DNA from: Vicia villosa
Lineage: Eukaryota > Streptophyta > Magnoliopsida > Fabales > Fabaceae
Assembly: GCF_029867415.1 (NCBI RefSeq)
Contig: NC_081185.1
Span: 83,767,712 to 83,831,711 of the forward strand
DNA length: 64,000 bases
Direction: 5' to 3'
Shown here: positions 12,139-24,174 of the stretch, in pieces
Layout of the letters: every line of letters starts with the position of its first letter
How positions within the stretch are numbered: the stretch's first letter is position 1
The notes under the pieces: generated by a model
Databases searched by the model: none
Told to the model about the DNA's origin: nothing
What the model saw: only the letters and a program-made list of their open reading frames with translations
Position numbers and translations under genes: made by a program

Positions 12139-13279
12139 CTACCAAAGTTCATACAAATACATAGCCACACATACATGTCTACACTTACCAAACGGCCAGC
12201 CCATGACATTTGAATGGGTCTCAGGATGTTTGTCGTAGCTGACAGTAGACAAAACATGAGGCTCGGAAATTGATTTTATTTTCCCTTCTCTAACTGTTTT
12301 AGAACTAGCAGCAGTGAAAACCCAAGGGGCAACATTAACAACACTTCCAGTGGTAGGTCCGTCATTTCCGGAAGAAGCAACTAGCAATATATTTCTAGCA
12401 AGTGCATGAAATGCACCTATTGAAACCACATCAGTAAAAACTTCTTCAGAATTTGTACCAGTACTTTCACCAGCAGAAATCAAATCAACACCGTCATTAA
12501 TTGCTTGATCAATGGCAGCTAATACATCCGCACCAAAACAACTAGTAGCATCAGTTAAAGACCAGCACACTTTACAGGTTGCAAGTCTTGATAATGTATG
12601 AGTCCCGTGACCTACAAAGTCACGCGCTGTTTTTACGCAATGCCATGAACGCGTAGTGTGAAGTTTATGCTCTTTAATCAAAAACACCGATACCACCTTT
12701 TCATTTTCTGCACATAAATAAATATATGTGTGTTTTGAAAACAAATTTATCATTATTATTAAGTTGAAAATATAATAAAAACATTCTTGCAATTTGTGCA
12801 GCTTCTTCCTCTTGAAGCATAGCTGCAAACCCATTGATTTGTTTATTGTATGAATAAATAATTGCTTCTTTTGCATTCTCCTCACAGTCACAGTCAATAA
12901 TCAATATATATGACTTTATCAATCAATTTCAATACAAGAAAGAGCTTAATTAAGTAGAATATTGCAATGGTTAGTTTTGTTACTTTATATACCTTCCCAT
13001 GATTGAAGCTAGTAAATCATAATGAGAAGTTGTAGCAATTTGAAGGTCAGCAGAGGAAGGAGTTGGACCATGAGAATGTGCTCCCAAGTATACAATGTAA
13101 CACTGTAAATTATTAGGATAATAGTAAAAAACCAATAGCATATCAAATTAATGAATCCATGGTCTTAAGAAGCAAAATTGGATTACCTTTTTGATGGCAT
13201 GAACCTGATTGAACAACAAACTGAAAATAAAAAGAGATGAAAAAAGAAGGTGATGAAGAGATAAAGTGGAGCAACCCAT
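12139..13279 (-). pseudogene. Captured subtilisin-like serine protease (cucumisin/S8) fragment
   Basis: Several exons of a plant subtilase are recognisable on the minus strand. Exon 1 (13279-13187) begins MGCSTLSLHH and encodes a hydrophobic signal peptide. The next (13102-12993) carries CYIVYLGAHSHGPTP. Part of the I9 inhibitor prodomain follows (YSYNKQINGFAAML, about 12870-12780), then HKLHTTRSW (about 12650). Fused to it is the catalytic His region DFVGHGTH and the segment GADVLAAIDQAINDGVDLIS and ASSGNDGP (the Asn region). Active subtilases need Asp, His and Ser. The catalytic-Asp block is deleted and the Ser (GTSM) block is absent, so no active enzyme can be made. Its place inside a CACTA element points to gene capture. 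It could still be transcribed and act on the parent gene through small RNAs, which is speculative. Confidence 0.8.
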
Positions 13280-15084
13280 TTTTCTGATTGTGGAATGTGT
13301 TTGGCTAATTCCTCTTCCATTTTTCTCATTATGATTTACTAGCTTCAATCTTGGGAAGGTATATAAAATATAAAAAAATTAATCGATTCAATGCATTGAA
13401 ATACAAACCATGATTTTGTCCATTCAATTCGAGTTTATTTTCTTCATTATGCTAATCAAATCACCATGTATTTATCATAACATCAACCATTGTTTTGACA
13501 ACTTCAAAAATATTATTCCTTTTAGTTTTTTCTGATTGAGGATAGATAGTTTAAGGCAAAGGTTAGGAATCCCTTTTTGGCCCTTCCAAACTAGGTGGCA
13601 AGCTTGGAAACCATCTACAAGGTAACCCAAGCTCATACAAGATTCCACGTGACAGCAAAAATACCGAGCAGAATTCAAGCTTCTAAGCCTCTTAACATAT
13701 AGCAACAACAAAATCAGACTTTGAGATTAAACTGTAAACATAACAGTAAAACCCTCGTATGCTTCAAAAAATATCATAGCAGTAGAAACAATGAGGTACA
13801 AGAAGAGAAGAAAATTCAACACAGTAGCTTATAGTTCTACCATAGGAAAATAGGATCGGTCAACTAAACACGCTCTTCATTCTTCATTTGTTTTTTTACC
13901 TTTGCTTTACATTTTCTTGAAAAATTAAATAAATTAAAACAGTTTTCTACAAAAGTTAAATTGAAAATATGTACTGTACTAATGCTTGAAATCAAAAACT
14001 GACCTTGGGCTGCTGATCAGGCTTTGGAAATTATCTTATGTGAACATTAGCAAGCAATAAGATCAAATGCTCTCTCTGATTTGTAACATTGTGCTTCTGA
14101 ATTACGTATAAAAATATATTAAAACCAAAAGAATAAACAAACAAATCCAATTCAATTAATTAGTGGTGAAGTAGTTTTGAAAAACAAAATTGAAGATTAT
14201 TTAAAGAAATAAGTAACTTCGCATTTCCAGATTTTGTTTACCTGAAATCCGAACATCGACCCAAGCCAATCCAAAATGTCTTCGTCTTTTTTTTCTTGTA
14301 GTCGTTAGGCCAAGGAAGACCCCTAGTGCAAAATGCAAAATCACAGAAAATCAAGCTCCAACTCACGGATTCAACTATTTCTTCAAAATTTTCAGAAACT
14401 AAAAAACACGATGGAGCTCAAGACCAACCACAATTATACATCATATCTATTATCTGGCCAGCTAACAACATATATAGAAGCTTCAAATCATCTGAAACAT
14501 GCTAGAGATGAAAGAACTCAGATTTGAACTTACCTCTTGAGAGTGAGAAATAAACTCACTCAATGCCTCTGAATAATGCAAGAAACCCTTATGATTCTTC
14601 CTCTTGAGCTTCAACAAAGTGAAAATGATAGGAAGATTGCGACTGGAGCTTCTTCGTCGGAGAAAAAGAAACTTCCAAGGGAGAGGCTTCTTCGTCGGAG
14701 AGAGTGTTTGCAGAAAAAATGAAGAGAAGAACAATTTTACTTTTGTATAATACTTAGCTCGTATCCTGAAATGAGAGTGAGGGGCTTCTTCGTCGGAGAG
14801 ATTGTTTCACCGATGGGGTTTCTTCGTGTGAGAGAGGTATGAAATCCAAATCGATGGGGTTTGAGAGCTTCTTCTTTAACTGAGATGGAAGGAGTTTCTT
14901 ACGGCGGCGGTGTGAATCGATTTTGTAACGGCAGCGGTGAGAGAGAAGTGAGGTAATGTTAGGGTGAGAGAGAAAGAATGGTGAGAGGGTACTGTTACGG
15001 TGAGAGAGAGAAAGAAACGGTGAAAAACTCTAAATCTAATTTCATTAGTTTTTATTTTGTTTTATTTTTTTATTACTATTTACT
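13280..15084. other. Non-coding interior of the CACTA element
   Basis: No recognisable transposase or host exon. Short ORFs here are unsupported. A duplicated 'cttcttcgtcggaga' motif (about 14654, 14687, 14785) and GAGAGA tracts (about 14940-15015) stand out. Confidence 0.5.
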
Positions 15085-16188
15085 GTAGCAGCGCTTTTTA
15101 GGAAAACAAACACTGGACCTATGGCAGCGTTTATAAAAAACGCTTTGTAACGGGGGCCTATTCTAGCGCTTTCAAACAAGCGCTTTCTAATGTGAGTCTA
15201 TGACAGCGCTTTCATAAAGCGCTTTTTAAAGTGTACCTTTTAACAGCGCTTTTACCCAGTTTTGTGTATACATCCCGTGTTTTATTTTATTTTTAATGTA
15301 TAGCAGCACTTTTGGAAATAAGCGCTGTCTAAGTGGCGCTGCCAAAAATTGTTTTTGGCGTAGTGGATGGAAGTATGTGAAAATGTGAATTTATGATTTT
15401 ATGAATAGTATGATAATATCAATACCTCTGAGTGCAATTAACTGAATATGTCTGGGTGACTTATATGTGATGTTTTTGTGACTAGATGTATAACTTATAT
15501 GCGGTGATGTTTTAGAATTAGAATTGTGATTTATACTTATGATGAATTGTGACTTGGCTTGCAAAGTAAATGAGATATATTTATAATTGATGTGAATATG
15601 ACGTGTTGTGACTTGTATTAAGATGAAAAGTATGGGAGATTTGTGAGTTAGTGAAGGTATGAGGAGTATGGCAATATTAATACTTGCGATGTGATAACTA
15701 TATATGCCTGAATCCTAATATACAATTTATCATGCGCTCACTTATATGATTTGATATCTCACCCTTCTCTCTTGTTCGCCGTTGCCTTTATATTGGTAAC
15801 GTGCAGGTATTCAAGTATGAAGATATTAGTTGCCGTTAATCGAGTCGGTTGTCGCTCTGATACGTAGCACTCGGGGGGGACGACTTATGCTGTTTATGAT
15901 ACTGTTGTTTGTCGTTTTATCTTAGCTGCATAAGATTTTATTGACTCAAAGATTGAGAATTATGATTCCGCCATGTCCTAATGAAAGAAGTTATTCTGTT
16001 TTGAAAAGTATATTATGTTGAGTATTTGTTTGATTGATTAAAGAATGTGATATGTATTCGCTAAATGCAATGATGTGATTTATTGTTAAATGAATATGTG
16101 ACGCCTCATTTGCTTGTCGAGAAATTTTTAAATACTCTGATATTTTCCGCATTATAATTGCCGGGTAGAAATGGGGTGTTACAGTAGG

Positions 16189-17230
16189 TTGAGGAGAACG
16201 AGGCGAAACAATACCCTTTTTGTAGGAGACAGAAAGAATAAGAAGATTCTGAATCATCCCAGGTAGCCATTAAACTTTTCTTCTTTTTAAACTTTTTCTT
16301 TGACCTTTCTTTTAGTAGCTTAGGACATTCATTTATGTAGTGTCCTGGTTCATTACATTCATAGCAGACGACACTTCTTTTGCTTGACTTCTTGCGTCCA
16401 GAGGATTCTACTTTATCTTCTGATCTTTTGTAGTTTCAGAACTTCTTTTGTCTGTACTTCCACATCCGATTGATTCTTCTTGAGAGAAGAGATAACTCAT
16501 CTTCTTCTTCTGAAGTAGAGTCTTCAAAGCTTTCTTCTTTAGCCTGAAAAGCGTTAGTTTCATAATTTTTAGTAGATTTAAGAGCAACAGACTTACCTGT
16601 CTTTTGGGGCTCATGTTCATCAAGTTCTATCTCGTGACTTCTTAGTGCACTGATGAGTTCTTCTAAGGATATACTATTCAAATTTTTTGAAACTTTGAAC
16701 ATAGTGACCATTGATGCCCATCTTCTGAGTAAACTTCTGATGATTTTCTTGACATGGTCTGCTTTGGTGTATCCTTTGTTCACAACTCTTAGGCCAACAG
16801 TCAGCGTTTGAAATCTTAAGAACATTGTTTCAATGGACTCATTTTCTTCCATTTTGAAAGCTTTGTATTTGTGAATGAGAGCCAGAGCTTTTGTCTCTTT
16901 TACTTGAGCATTGCCTTCATGAGTCATTTTGAGAGACTCAAACATATCATGTGTAGTATCTCTATTTGTGATTTTTTTTCATACTCTTGTTTTAAGATAG
17001 CATTGAGCAGAATATTTCTAGCTTTGTGGTGATATTTGAAATCTGCTTTTGTTGTTTGGTCATGATCTTTCTATCAATCTTATTTCCTTCTTCATCTACT
17101 GGATGTGTGTAGCCATTTAAGACCACATCCCATAAGTCAGCATCTTGACCAAGAAAGAAACTTTCAAATCTATCTTTCCAGTATTCAAAATATTCTCCAT
17201 CAAAGACAGGAGGTTTTGTATAGTTGCTGT
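16189..17230 (-). pseudogene. Sirevirus gag (E1), interrupted
   Basis: Minus-strand UBN2-type copia gag. It runs KPPVFDGEYFEYWKDRFESF, then MFESLKMTHEGNAQVKETKA, KGYTKADHVKKIIRSL, and a zinc knuckle C-Y-E-C-x4-H-x4-C at about 16375-16325. It is out of frame at about 16990 and near 16435. The first codons were separated from it by E2 and lie at 25205-25245. Beyond MATWDDSESS the reading departs from the E2 homologue, marking the deletion that removed pol. The family protein makes the particle and binds RNA. Confidence 0.8.
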
Positions 17231-18260
17231 TGAAGGTTATGAAAACACTTAGAAGGGGGGGTTGAATAAGTGGTTTCTTTTTCATTCATAACAACACACA
17301 AAACACGGGTATTTTTATCCTGGTTCGTTTGCAACTCAGACTACTCCTGTCCATCTGCCAAGGTGATTTCGCCTCTCTCGATCGAGGACTTAATTCACTA
17401 TAATAAAAAATAATTACAAATGCACAACCAACTGTCGTGACTAACAATACAATGCACAACCAACTGTCGCGACTAACAACCTTGCACAAACCAACTGCTT
17501 GTGACTAACAACCTCTAAGACTAAGCTAGTCCTAGCCCTCATGAGAAATCTGACCAAACTGGTCTCTCAAGGAACGATTACAAGTTAACAGTAGTGTTTC
17601 AAATTGCTTCAAAAAGGTTTAATCACAACTGTGATATTTCACTAAGATTTTAGTACAAGAGATATGAACTCAGAATAGAAAAGATAATGTTCTTCAGCTT
17701 AAGAGTTCTTCGTTTGTATATGAGCAAACTTTATATGTTCTTCGTTTTTCTTTTATATATCAGCTCGCACTTTTCTTTATAGAGATTATCCTATATATAT
17801 AGCTACAAGGATCTGTCCGTTATCTTGATCTTTGGAGAGAGAATTAAATGCTTGCGTGTTTACTTTTTGTTTTTTCTCCAACGAGCTGCATGTGAGTTGC
17901 TTCTTTAATCAACCTTGGGAATTGTTCCATTTGAGTGTTTTAGCCGTCTTTTAATCATTTTGTTTTTAACGGTATCTTAACTTCGTCCAGAACTTTGCAT
18001 CTATTCATAACTTCTGTTATGTCTTGAGTATAACTTTTAATAGAGTTTTTTTCAGCAATTGTTGCATTCAGAAGTTACTTCATTAGAACTTCAGCAGCTT
18101 TTCTTTTCAATGTTTGTTCATGTTTTGATGGCACTTGTATTAGAGCATCTTCTGAAATGAGAAACATATAATTAGAGTACCACCTTTACTTATACAAAAT
18201 TTATTAACTTGTTATCATCAAAACATTAAGATATGATTAAAACCAAACCATGTTGTAACA
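17231..18260 (-). repeat. 3' LTR of E2
   Basis: TGAAGGTTATGAAAACACTT ... CATGTTGTAACA. Same length as its partner at 24175 and nearly identical by eye. Confidence 0.9.
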
Positions 18261-18670
18261 ATCTCCCCCTTTTTGATGATGACAAAACATTTATGTTCTG
18301 ATCAGAAATTTTGTATATAAGAGAAACAATCTCCCCCTGAGATGTATAATCTCCCCCTGAAATGTATAGTCTCCCCCTGAAATAAATATTTAGAAAAACT
18401 TAGAAGATAACTTCCCTGAGTATATTTTTCTCTTCAGCGTATCTCTTCAGAAGATTTGCTTGTATTTCTTTTTAGAGCACTTCTTTAGAAGATTTGTATG
18501 ATTCTTTTTTTCATATGATTTTCCTGCAGCTTTCAGAAACAGAAAACAAAATACGGTACAACAATTCTTTGTATATTTGTGAGTAACCATTTTTAGATTT
18601 TATTTTTAATTGTTAAACCATATCAAGTCAAAATTTCACTACTATTTATCCCCCTTTTTGTCATAATCAA
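18261..18670 (-). promoter_or_regulatory. Polypurine tract array of E2
   Basis: The tract adjoining the LTR (18261-18275) is followed by repeats of CTCCCCCTGA near 18331, 18351 and 18371, and another CCCCCTTTTTG at about 18650. Four to five purine-rich tracts on the element's strand fit a Sirevirus. Confidence 0.7.
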
Positions 18671-18826
18671 AAAGCGTAAAAACAATAACACTCATAAATA
18701 AAGCAAAACAATATTCATAGATGAGATAAGTGCAACACAAACAACAAGAATTCAACAACAACAGAAATAAAGATTACAAATATAAACACACAAGAAAATG
18801 TCATAAGAACAAAACACGAGAAACTA

Positions 18827-21503
18827 GGGTTGACGGGGGACAAGTGACATCAGAAGATTTTTAATCTCATTCGTGTCTTCTTCTTGCTTAGCCATCCAGG
18901 ACTTGATTTACATGTTCGTCTCATCTTGCTTGTCTAGACGTTCTTTGACACTTGCATTCTCTTTCTTTAGTTCTTTCAGCGTTTCAAGCACTAGAGAATT
19001 TGAAGCAGAAGTTAAAGCAACATCAGAAGCTCCAATCATTAGAGGAGCAGTTACCATGTTGGACACTAAGGAGTCAACATCTACCATTAAGGTAGGTATT
19101 TTTCTAGGAGGAGCAGCCTTGGGCACATAGGCAGGAAGGGGCTTCAATAAAACTAGAGAACAAGAATTTTTCGTATCCATAGGGTCAAAAGGTAGCCTTA
19201 AAGCCAAGATATCATTTACTACAGTTAAGACTAGATTCAGACACTCAAACAATTTCTCAGTAGCATAAGTACGACACACGTCTTTGAGTTTGAGAGATTC
19301 AGAGTTAAATCTCCGTCTGAATGCATCCCAAAGAGCTTCTAAAGCAATTGGACTTGCACTGTTTGCATAATCAGTCTGTAGCTTTTGAATCCAATCATGC
19401 ATCTCTGTTTCAAAATTCTGAAATAATGTTTGAACATCTGATGGGATGAGGTTTGGAATTGTTGTGGGATCATCAGATACATTTATGTCAGAATGTTGGA
19501 TTGGTTGAGGTCCAGAGGTGGACATTGGTGAGTCATGTGGTGAAGGTGAGGGTGAGATGATATGGACTTCCGGTGAGGATGGGATGGAAATGTGTTCTGG
19601 AGAGGGAGTGGGAGGTTGTTTGGAAGACTCAGGTATTGTAAGGATGTTGTGAGTTGGGGTCTTAGGAATGGTTGTAGCTAACGGGCTTGTGTAGCCAGGA
19701 ATGTCCCATGAGCCTGTGAACCACTTATAAGGTTGTGAAGTTTGGGTTGAGATTTGTGGTTGAGGTTAAGGCTCATTTTCAATGAGAAGTTGAGGTTCTG
19801 CTTGTGAGGATGGTGGAGGTTCTGTTTGTGATGTAGGTGAAGATTCTCTTTGTATGGGGGTTGGAAGTTCTGTTTCAGATGGGATTTGTGAAGTGTTTGG
19901 ATCAGTTTGTTGGGAAGCAGGAATCAGAGTTTGTTGTTGGTTTTCAGGCTGAGTGATTGTTGTGGTTTCTGGTGATTGTGAGGGCTCAGTTTGTTCTGGT
20001 GGAAGTTCAAAGTTATCAATATCATACAACATTTGTACAATGTTTTGGTTTTGTTCTAGATTTACTGGAGGATTTGTGGGGTCTATTTCAGGATTTGAAG
20101 CATCGAGATTTTGTTTATCAGAAGTTTGTTGTGACATTGGTTCCGATGATGAAGGTGGTTCGGATGTATGAGATACAGATGGTGAAATTATTTGAAGTGA
20201 GGGCAGTTAAGTTGTTGGAGATGGGAGAGGGTCAGAAGTTTGATGTACAAGGGATTCAATTGTTTGAGATACAAGCGATTCAGATGTTTGAGTTGTTTGA
20301 TGTTCTGATGTTTGGGGTTGTTCAGATGTTTTTATATTTTTAGAATTGACGATAAAGATAGAGGTTGAAGGATTACCTGAAGACTTTTTCTTCTTTGTCT
20401 TCTAAACTTTGGGAGCTCTCGTGGAAGTGCCTTCTTCAACAGCTTTCCTCTTCTTGGATTTCTTCTTTTTGTAAAATATTTGTAGAGGGTTGTTTCTCCC
20501 TTGAAACCATGCTGGGTCAATTGGTGTTCCATCCCTCTTGCACGACTCAAGGAAGTGTAGTATGATGTCAGGAGTGTCTCCAGTGTTGAATACAGGAAAG
20601 TTATCAATCTGAACTCTTCTTGTTGTGATGAAGCTTGCCGTGTAAGGAGTGGGTTGACTAATACTTTTTTCAATGATGTTCATCTTCTTTAAATTCTTCC
20701 CATTTAGGGCTTTTCCACATGTTGGGTCTAACTCTTTCAGCAAGTTGTCATCTTCTAAATGCGCTATCAGGCCATTCTCTGTCAGAATGTTTGATATTAG
20801 TCTTGAAAGAGGGATCTAATTTTTCTTGCCTTTAACCTTTCGATTTCTTTCTTCTTCTCTGGTTTCCTTGACACGAGTCCATAGATGTTTGAAAACGATA
20901 TATGGTAAATTGATCTTGATATTTTTACCGAGGCAGTATAATAGGTATTGTTGGTCGGTATTGATATAATCTGAAGAACTTATTGCTTTTCGGTGGAAGA
21001 TACAACCCAGGAAGATTTTTGCCCAAACCTGGTAATACTCCTTCAAATATTTGAATTTTGAAGAAGCTTCTCTATTTTTGAAGATTTCAGCATAAACCGG
21101 TGATATATCTGGCTTTCCATCAACAATGCCAATAAATCCTTCACCTTCAAAACCTATTAACTGTCTTATTAGGTTTTCGGTGATAACAATCTGCTTACCC
21201 ATGACGAATGACATAATCGCTTTTAGCGAAGTGACCGCATGAATCCAGAATTCTTTAACCAGGTGAGGGAAGACTGGTCCAATCAACCTGTTAAAGAAGT
21301 TTCCCCAGCCTTGAAATTCAACTAGGAGGGAATAAATCATGCCCATTTTCTTTGATGTTTTCCAGATCAACCATGTATTCGCAGATCACTTCCAACTCAT
21401 TCACGAGAAGAAGCATAGTCTTTCGTGGTTCAACGTAACTCTCAGTTTGAGGATTGCTCGTTGTAGCACCAAGATTTTGTTGAGAGGATGAAGCAGACGC
21501 CAT
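18827..21503 (-). pseudogene. Env-like (envelope-like) ORF of E2, degenerate
   Basis: It starts MASASSSQQNLGATTSNPQ at 21503 and continues through several frames. Motifs are FNRLIGPVFPHLVKEFWIHA and HRKAISSSDYINTDQQYLLY (21300-20930), then TPIDPAWFQGRNNPLQ with a basic KKKKSKKRK stretch (about 20510-20440). A Pro/Gln/Ser/Thr-rich segment follows (20137-19766), then a helical C-terminus with coiled-coil character (19525-18908) that runs past a stop to about 18827. Legume proteins with these motifs are catalogued as envelope-like proteins of SIRE1-type elements, although the basic stretch and lack of clear membrane helices leave the role uncertain. At least three frameshifts or stops (about 21330, 20800, 18908) make it a pseudogene. 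Confidence 0.7.
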
Positions 21504-21956
21504 TGATGAATGGTTGAGGTTTCTTGTGAAGAGAGAAAAGGAGGCAAATGATATATAGGGTTTGAAAAATCGAAAGAGAAAAAGTGAAATGAACGGTTTC
21601 AAAAACTATTTATAGAGAGGACACTTGCAGTTAGCACATAATTAATAAAGGGTTTTAAATAGATAATAAAAGATTTTCATCAAATATTAAAATCATAATC
21701 ATGGCAAACATTTAATGAATCTGACAATTAAGGGAGGGAACGTGAAGTGATTGGAACAGTTACCTAGGGGTTTCGTCACCATAACTTGCACGCGTGACCT
21801 TCTAGAATTTGAACACCTGTTCAAATCCTAGGGTTAGTGTGTTACAACGTTTTTATGTGGTAAACTTATGAACCGTATAAGAAATGAACTTCTGAAACAT
21901 GTAAATCAGATGTTTCTGACTAATTTTACTTCTAATGATGTTGGATTCGTCATATC
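21504..21956. other. Non-coding spacer in E2
   Basis: Sequence between the env-like start and the pol remnant. No domain is recognised. Confidence 0.4.
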
Positions 21957-22640
21957 TCAAAACTTTCTTTCAGGTATGACATCTTCTGGATGAGCTGAAT
22001 TTAGTCTAGAAGGTCTTTTGATTGAGTGATCCTTAGAGTTACTTAGATTATCCATAGATGTTGCATTTTGATGATCTTCTGAATTATCTTTTGCTTCTGA
22101 ATCTTCAATGTTTATATCTTTTGATCGTTCAGAGTATCCAAGCATAAGACACTTTTGTGCCTTATAATCAAACTTTTTCTAAAGATAATATCATAGCCGA
22201 TGTCGCTTAATTGACTTATAGACAACAAGTTATGTGCTAATACTTCTACTAATAAACATTAGTTGTGGAGGGAGAGTTACCATTACTAATAGTTACCTCC
22301 AAATCTAACATCTCCCCCAAATTTAAACTCCAGACTTTGGAACATAGACTTTTTTCCCGTCATGTGACGCGAGCATCCAGAGTCCAGGTACCATGACTGG
22401 TGTTTCGACTTCACTGCTAAGGACATCTGCAACATAGATAATTTTCTCCTTAGGTACCCATATCTTTTTGGGTCCTTTGGTGTTAGTGTACCTAAAGATC
22501 TGTTTGAACTTTGGTTTAGCATGAACATTTTTAGCGTAAGATGTATATTTGATATCATGTGTGTGACCAAAGCTAAACTGTGTGTGCAAGGGTTTATATG
22601 TAATGTTCATTTCATCAACCGGTTTGGGTTGATATGGTTC
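21957..22640 (-). pseudogene. Remnants of protease and integrase C-terminus of E2 pol
   Basis: The minus strand shows WYLDSGCSRHMTG (about 22400-22360), the Asp-Ser-Gly active site of a copia protease. After a deletion comes MLGYSERSK (about 22145), the segment just after the copia integrase catalytic core. RT and RNase H, which should follow, are absent. The element therefore cannot reverse-transcribe itself. Confidence 0.7.
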
Positions 22641-24101
22641 TTTTCCTTTAGGTGTCTCATAACCAATTCATGTTCTATTGTTTCTACTTACACCATATAT
22701 CATAGAGGTCATCTTGCTTCTGTTTATACTTTTAGTAAGAAATCTTTGAAAAACAGAGTCATATTCTTCCAAAATATCTTTAGAACTTGAAACAATATCT
22801 GACTTAGAAATCTTTTGAATTTTCAATTCCTCTATAAGTTTCAGATTATTTTCTTTAAGATCATAATTCTCAGCTTTAAGTTTCTGTGTTTCAACTACAA
22901 GATTGTTTTTAAGTTTCTTGTATTTGATTTTTAATTTACTATGGTTTTCCAGGAGTTCTGACAAGCTTTCTGCAAGCTCATCTCTAGTGAGTTCAGAAAA
23001 TACCTTGTCCATTTCTGAATCTGAGCCTGAGTCATCTTCTGTAGTAGCCATGAATGCTAGGTTTGCATGTTCATCTTCAGAGTTAGATTCTTCTTCAGAA
23101 GATTCCGAATCATTCCACGTGGCCATCAAACTTTTCTTCTTTTCAAATATTTTCTCTGGCCTTTCTCTTTGTAGCTTGGGACATTCATTCTTGAAGTGTC
23201 CTGGTACTTTACATTCATAGCATACAACACCTTTTCTGCTAGTCTTCTTATATCCGGACGATTCTCCTTTATAATCTGGTCTTCTGAGGTTTCTGAACTT
23301 CCTTTGCTTATGCTTCTAGAGTTGGTTGACTCTTCATGAGAGAAGAGATAGCTCATCTTCTTCTTCCGATCCGAATTCACTCGAGCATTCTTCTTCAGCC
23401 TGAAAAGCGTTAGTTTCAAATTTTCTAATAGACTTAAGAGCGACAGTCTTACCTTTCTTTTGAGGTTCATTTCCATCTAGTTCGATCTCACGAATTCTTA
23501 ATGCACTGATGAGTTCTTCAAGGGATATAACATCAAGATTCTTTGCAACTTTGAACGCTGTAACCATTGGTCCCCATCTTCTTGGTAGACTTCTGATTAT
23601 TTTCTTAACATGATATGCTTTTGTGTATCCTTTGTTCGGAACTCTCAAGCCAGCAGTCAGAGTCTGAAATCTTGAGAACATGACTTCAATGGACTTGTCA
23701 TCTTCCATTTTGAAGGCTTCATACTTCTGGATGAGGGCCATAGCTTTTGTTTCTTTGACTTGAGCATTACCTTCACGAGTCATTTTGAATGACTCAAACA
23801 TATCATGTGTTGTATCTCTGTTTGTGATTTTCTCATATTCTTCATGTGAGATATCACTTAGCAGGATAGTTCTGGCTTTGTGATGACTTTTGAATTCTTT
23901 CTTTTGTTTATCAGTCATGTTTTTCCTATCTATCTTTTTACCCGCATCTTCAGGATGATTGTATCCATATACCAAAATATTCCATAGGTTAGGATCTTGT
24001 CCTAGAAAGAAACTTTCTACTCTATCTTTCCAATACTCCAAATTTTCTCCATCAAACACAGGAGGTCTTGTATAACCATTGTTGTTTAATTCATTTACCA
24101 T
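22641..24101 (-). pseudogene. Sirevirus gag of E2
   Basis: It starts MVNELNNNGYTRPPVFDGEN at 24101 and runs open to 23334 (255 codons) with the UBN2-type capsid (YWKDRVESFF, DMFESFKMTREGNAQVKETK, LPRRWGPMVTAF, ISLEELISAL). After frame changes comes a zinc knuckle C-Y-E-C-x4-H-x4-C (about 23225-23180). An acidic and coiled-coil C-terminus (23129-22668: SEEESNSEDE, LSELLENHSKLKIKYKKL) follows. A long C-terminal coiled coil after the knuckle is usual in this lineage. Only the knuckle joints are broken; the first 255 codons are intact. Confidence 0.85.
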
Positions 24102-24154
24102 AGTGTTTTCCTTCTGGATCTTTTTCTGACACGGTTAAGTGTTTGCACCCAGAA

Positions 24155-24173
24155 CCAAGAGCTCTGATGTCAA
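24155..24173 (-). other. Primer-binding site of E2 (initiator tRNA-Met)
   Basis: Immediately inside the 5' LTR the minus strand reads TTGACATCAGAGCTCTTGG. The E1 equivalent at 25282-25300 reads TTGGCATCAGAGCTCTTGG. Both are near-complements of the 3' end of initiator tRNA-Met (consensus TGGTATCAGAGC), the usual copia primer. Confidence 0.75.
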
Positions 24174-24174
24174 T

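Larger units (their letters stand above)
11353..15365. mobile_element. Non-autonomous CACTA (En/Spm) transposon carrying a captured gene fragment
   Basis: Termini are CACTACGCCAAACAA and, reverse-complemented at the right, CACTACGCCAAAAACAA. The flanking duplication is GAT (11350-11352 and 15366-15368). Both subterminal regions (11353-11700 and 15085-15365) are packed with direct and inverted copies of an AAAGCGCT / CAGCGCTTTT motif, the expected transposase-binding arrays of this superfamily. No transposase (TNPD or TNPA type) is encoded, so an autonomous partner is required. The interior contains a microsatellite and a minus-strand subtilase fragment. A GAGAGA-rich block precedes the right end. 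Confidence 0.9.
8917..16183 (+). mobile_element. E3: solo LTR (Ty3/gypsy-type) interrupted by a CACTA element
   Basis: Starts TGTAACGCCCGAAAATTCG and ends GGGGTGTTACA. A perfect 5-bp duplication GTAGG flanks it (8912-8916 and 16184-16188). Subtracting the CACTA insertion leaves about 3.25 kb with no gag or pol, so it is best read as one long LTR left after recombination. The sequence near 15770-15890 (GTGCAGG, GATACGTAGCACTCGG) resembles the R/U5 part of Tekay-type chromovirus LTRs. The lineage is an inference; the termini and duplication are seen directly. Strand is assigned from that resemblance. Confidence 0.75.

Noticed and set aside
17286..17489. ORFs inside Sirevirus LTRs (also 24233-24436 and 25309-25533)
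   Set aside because: They recur because the LTR is repeated; no domain or start context. Treated as non-coding LTR.
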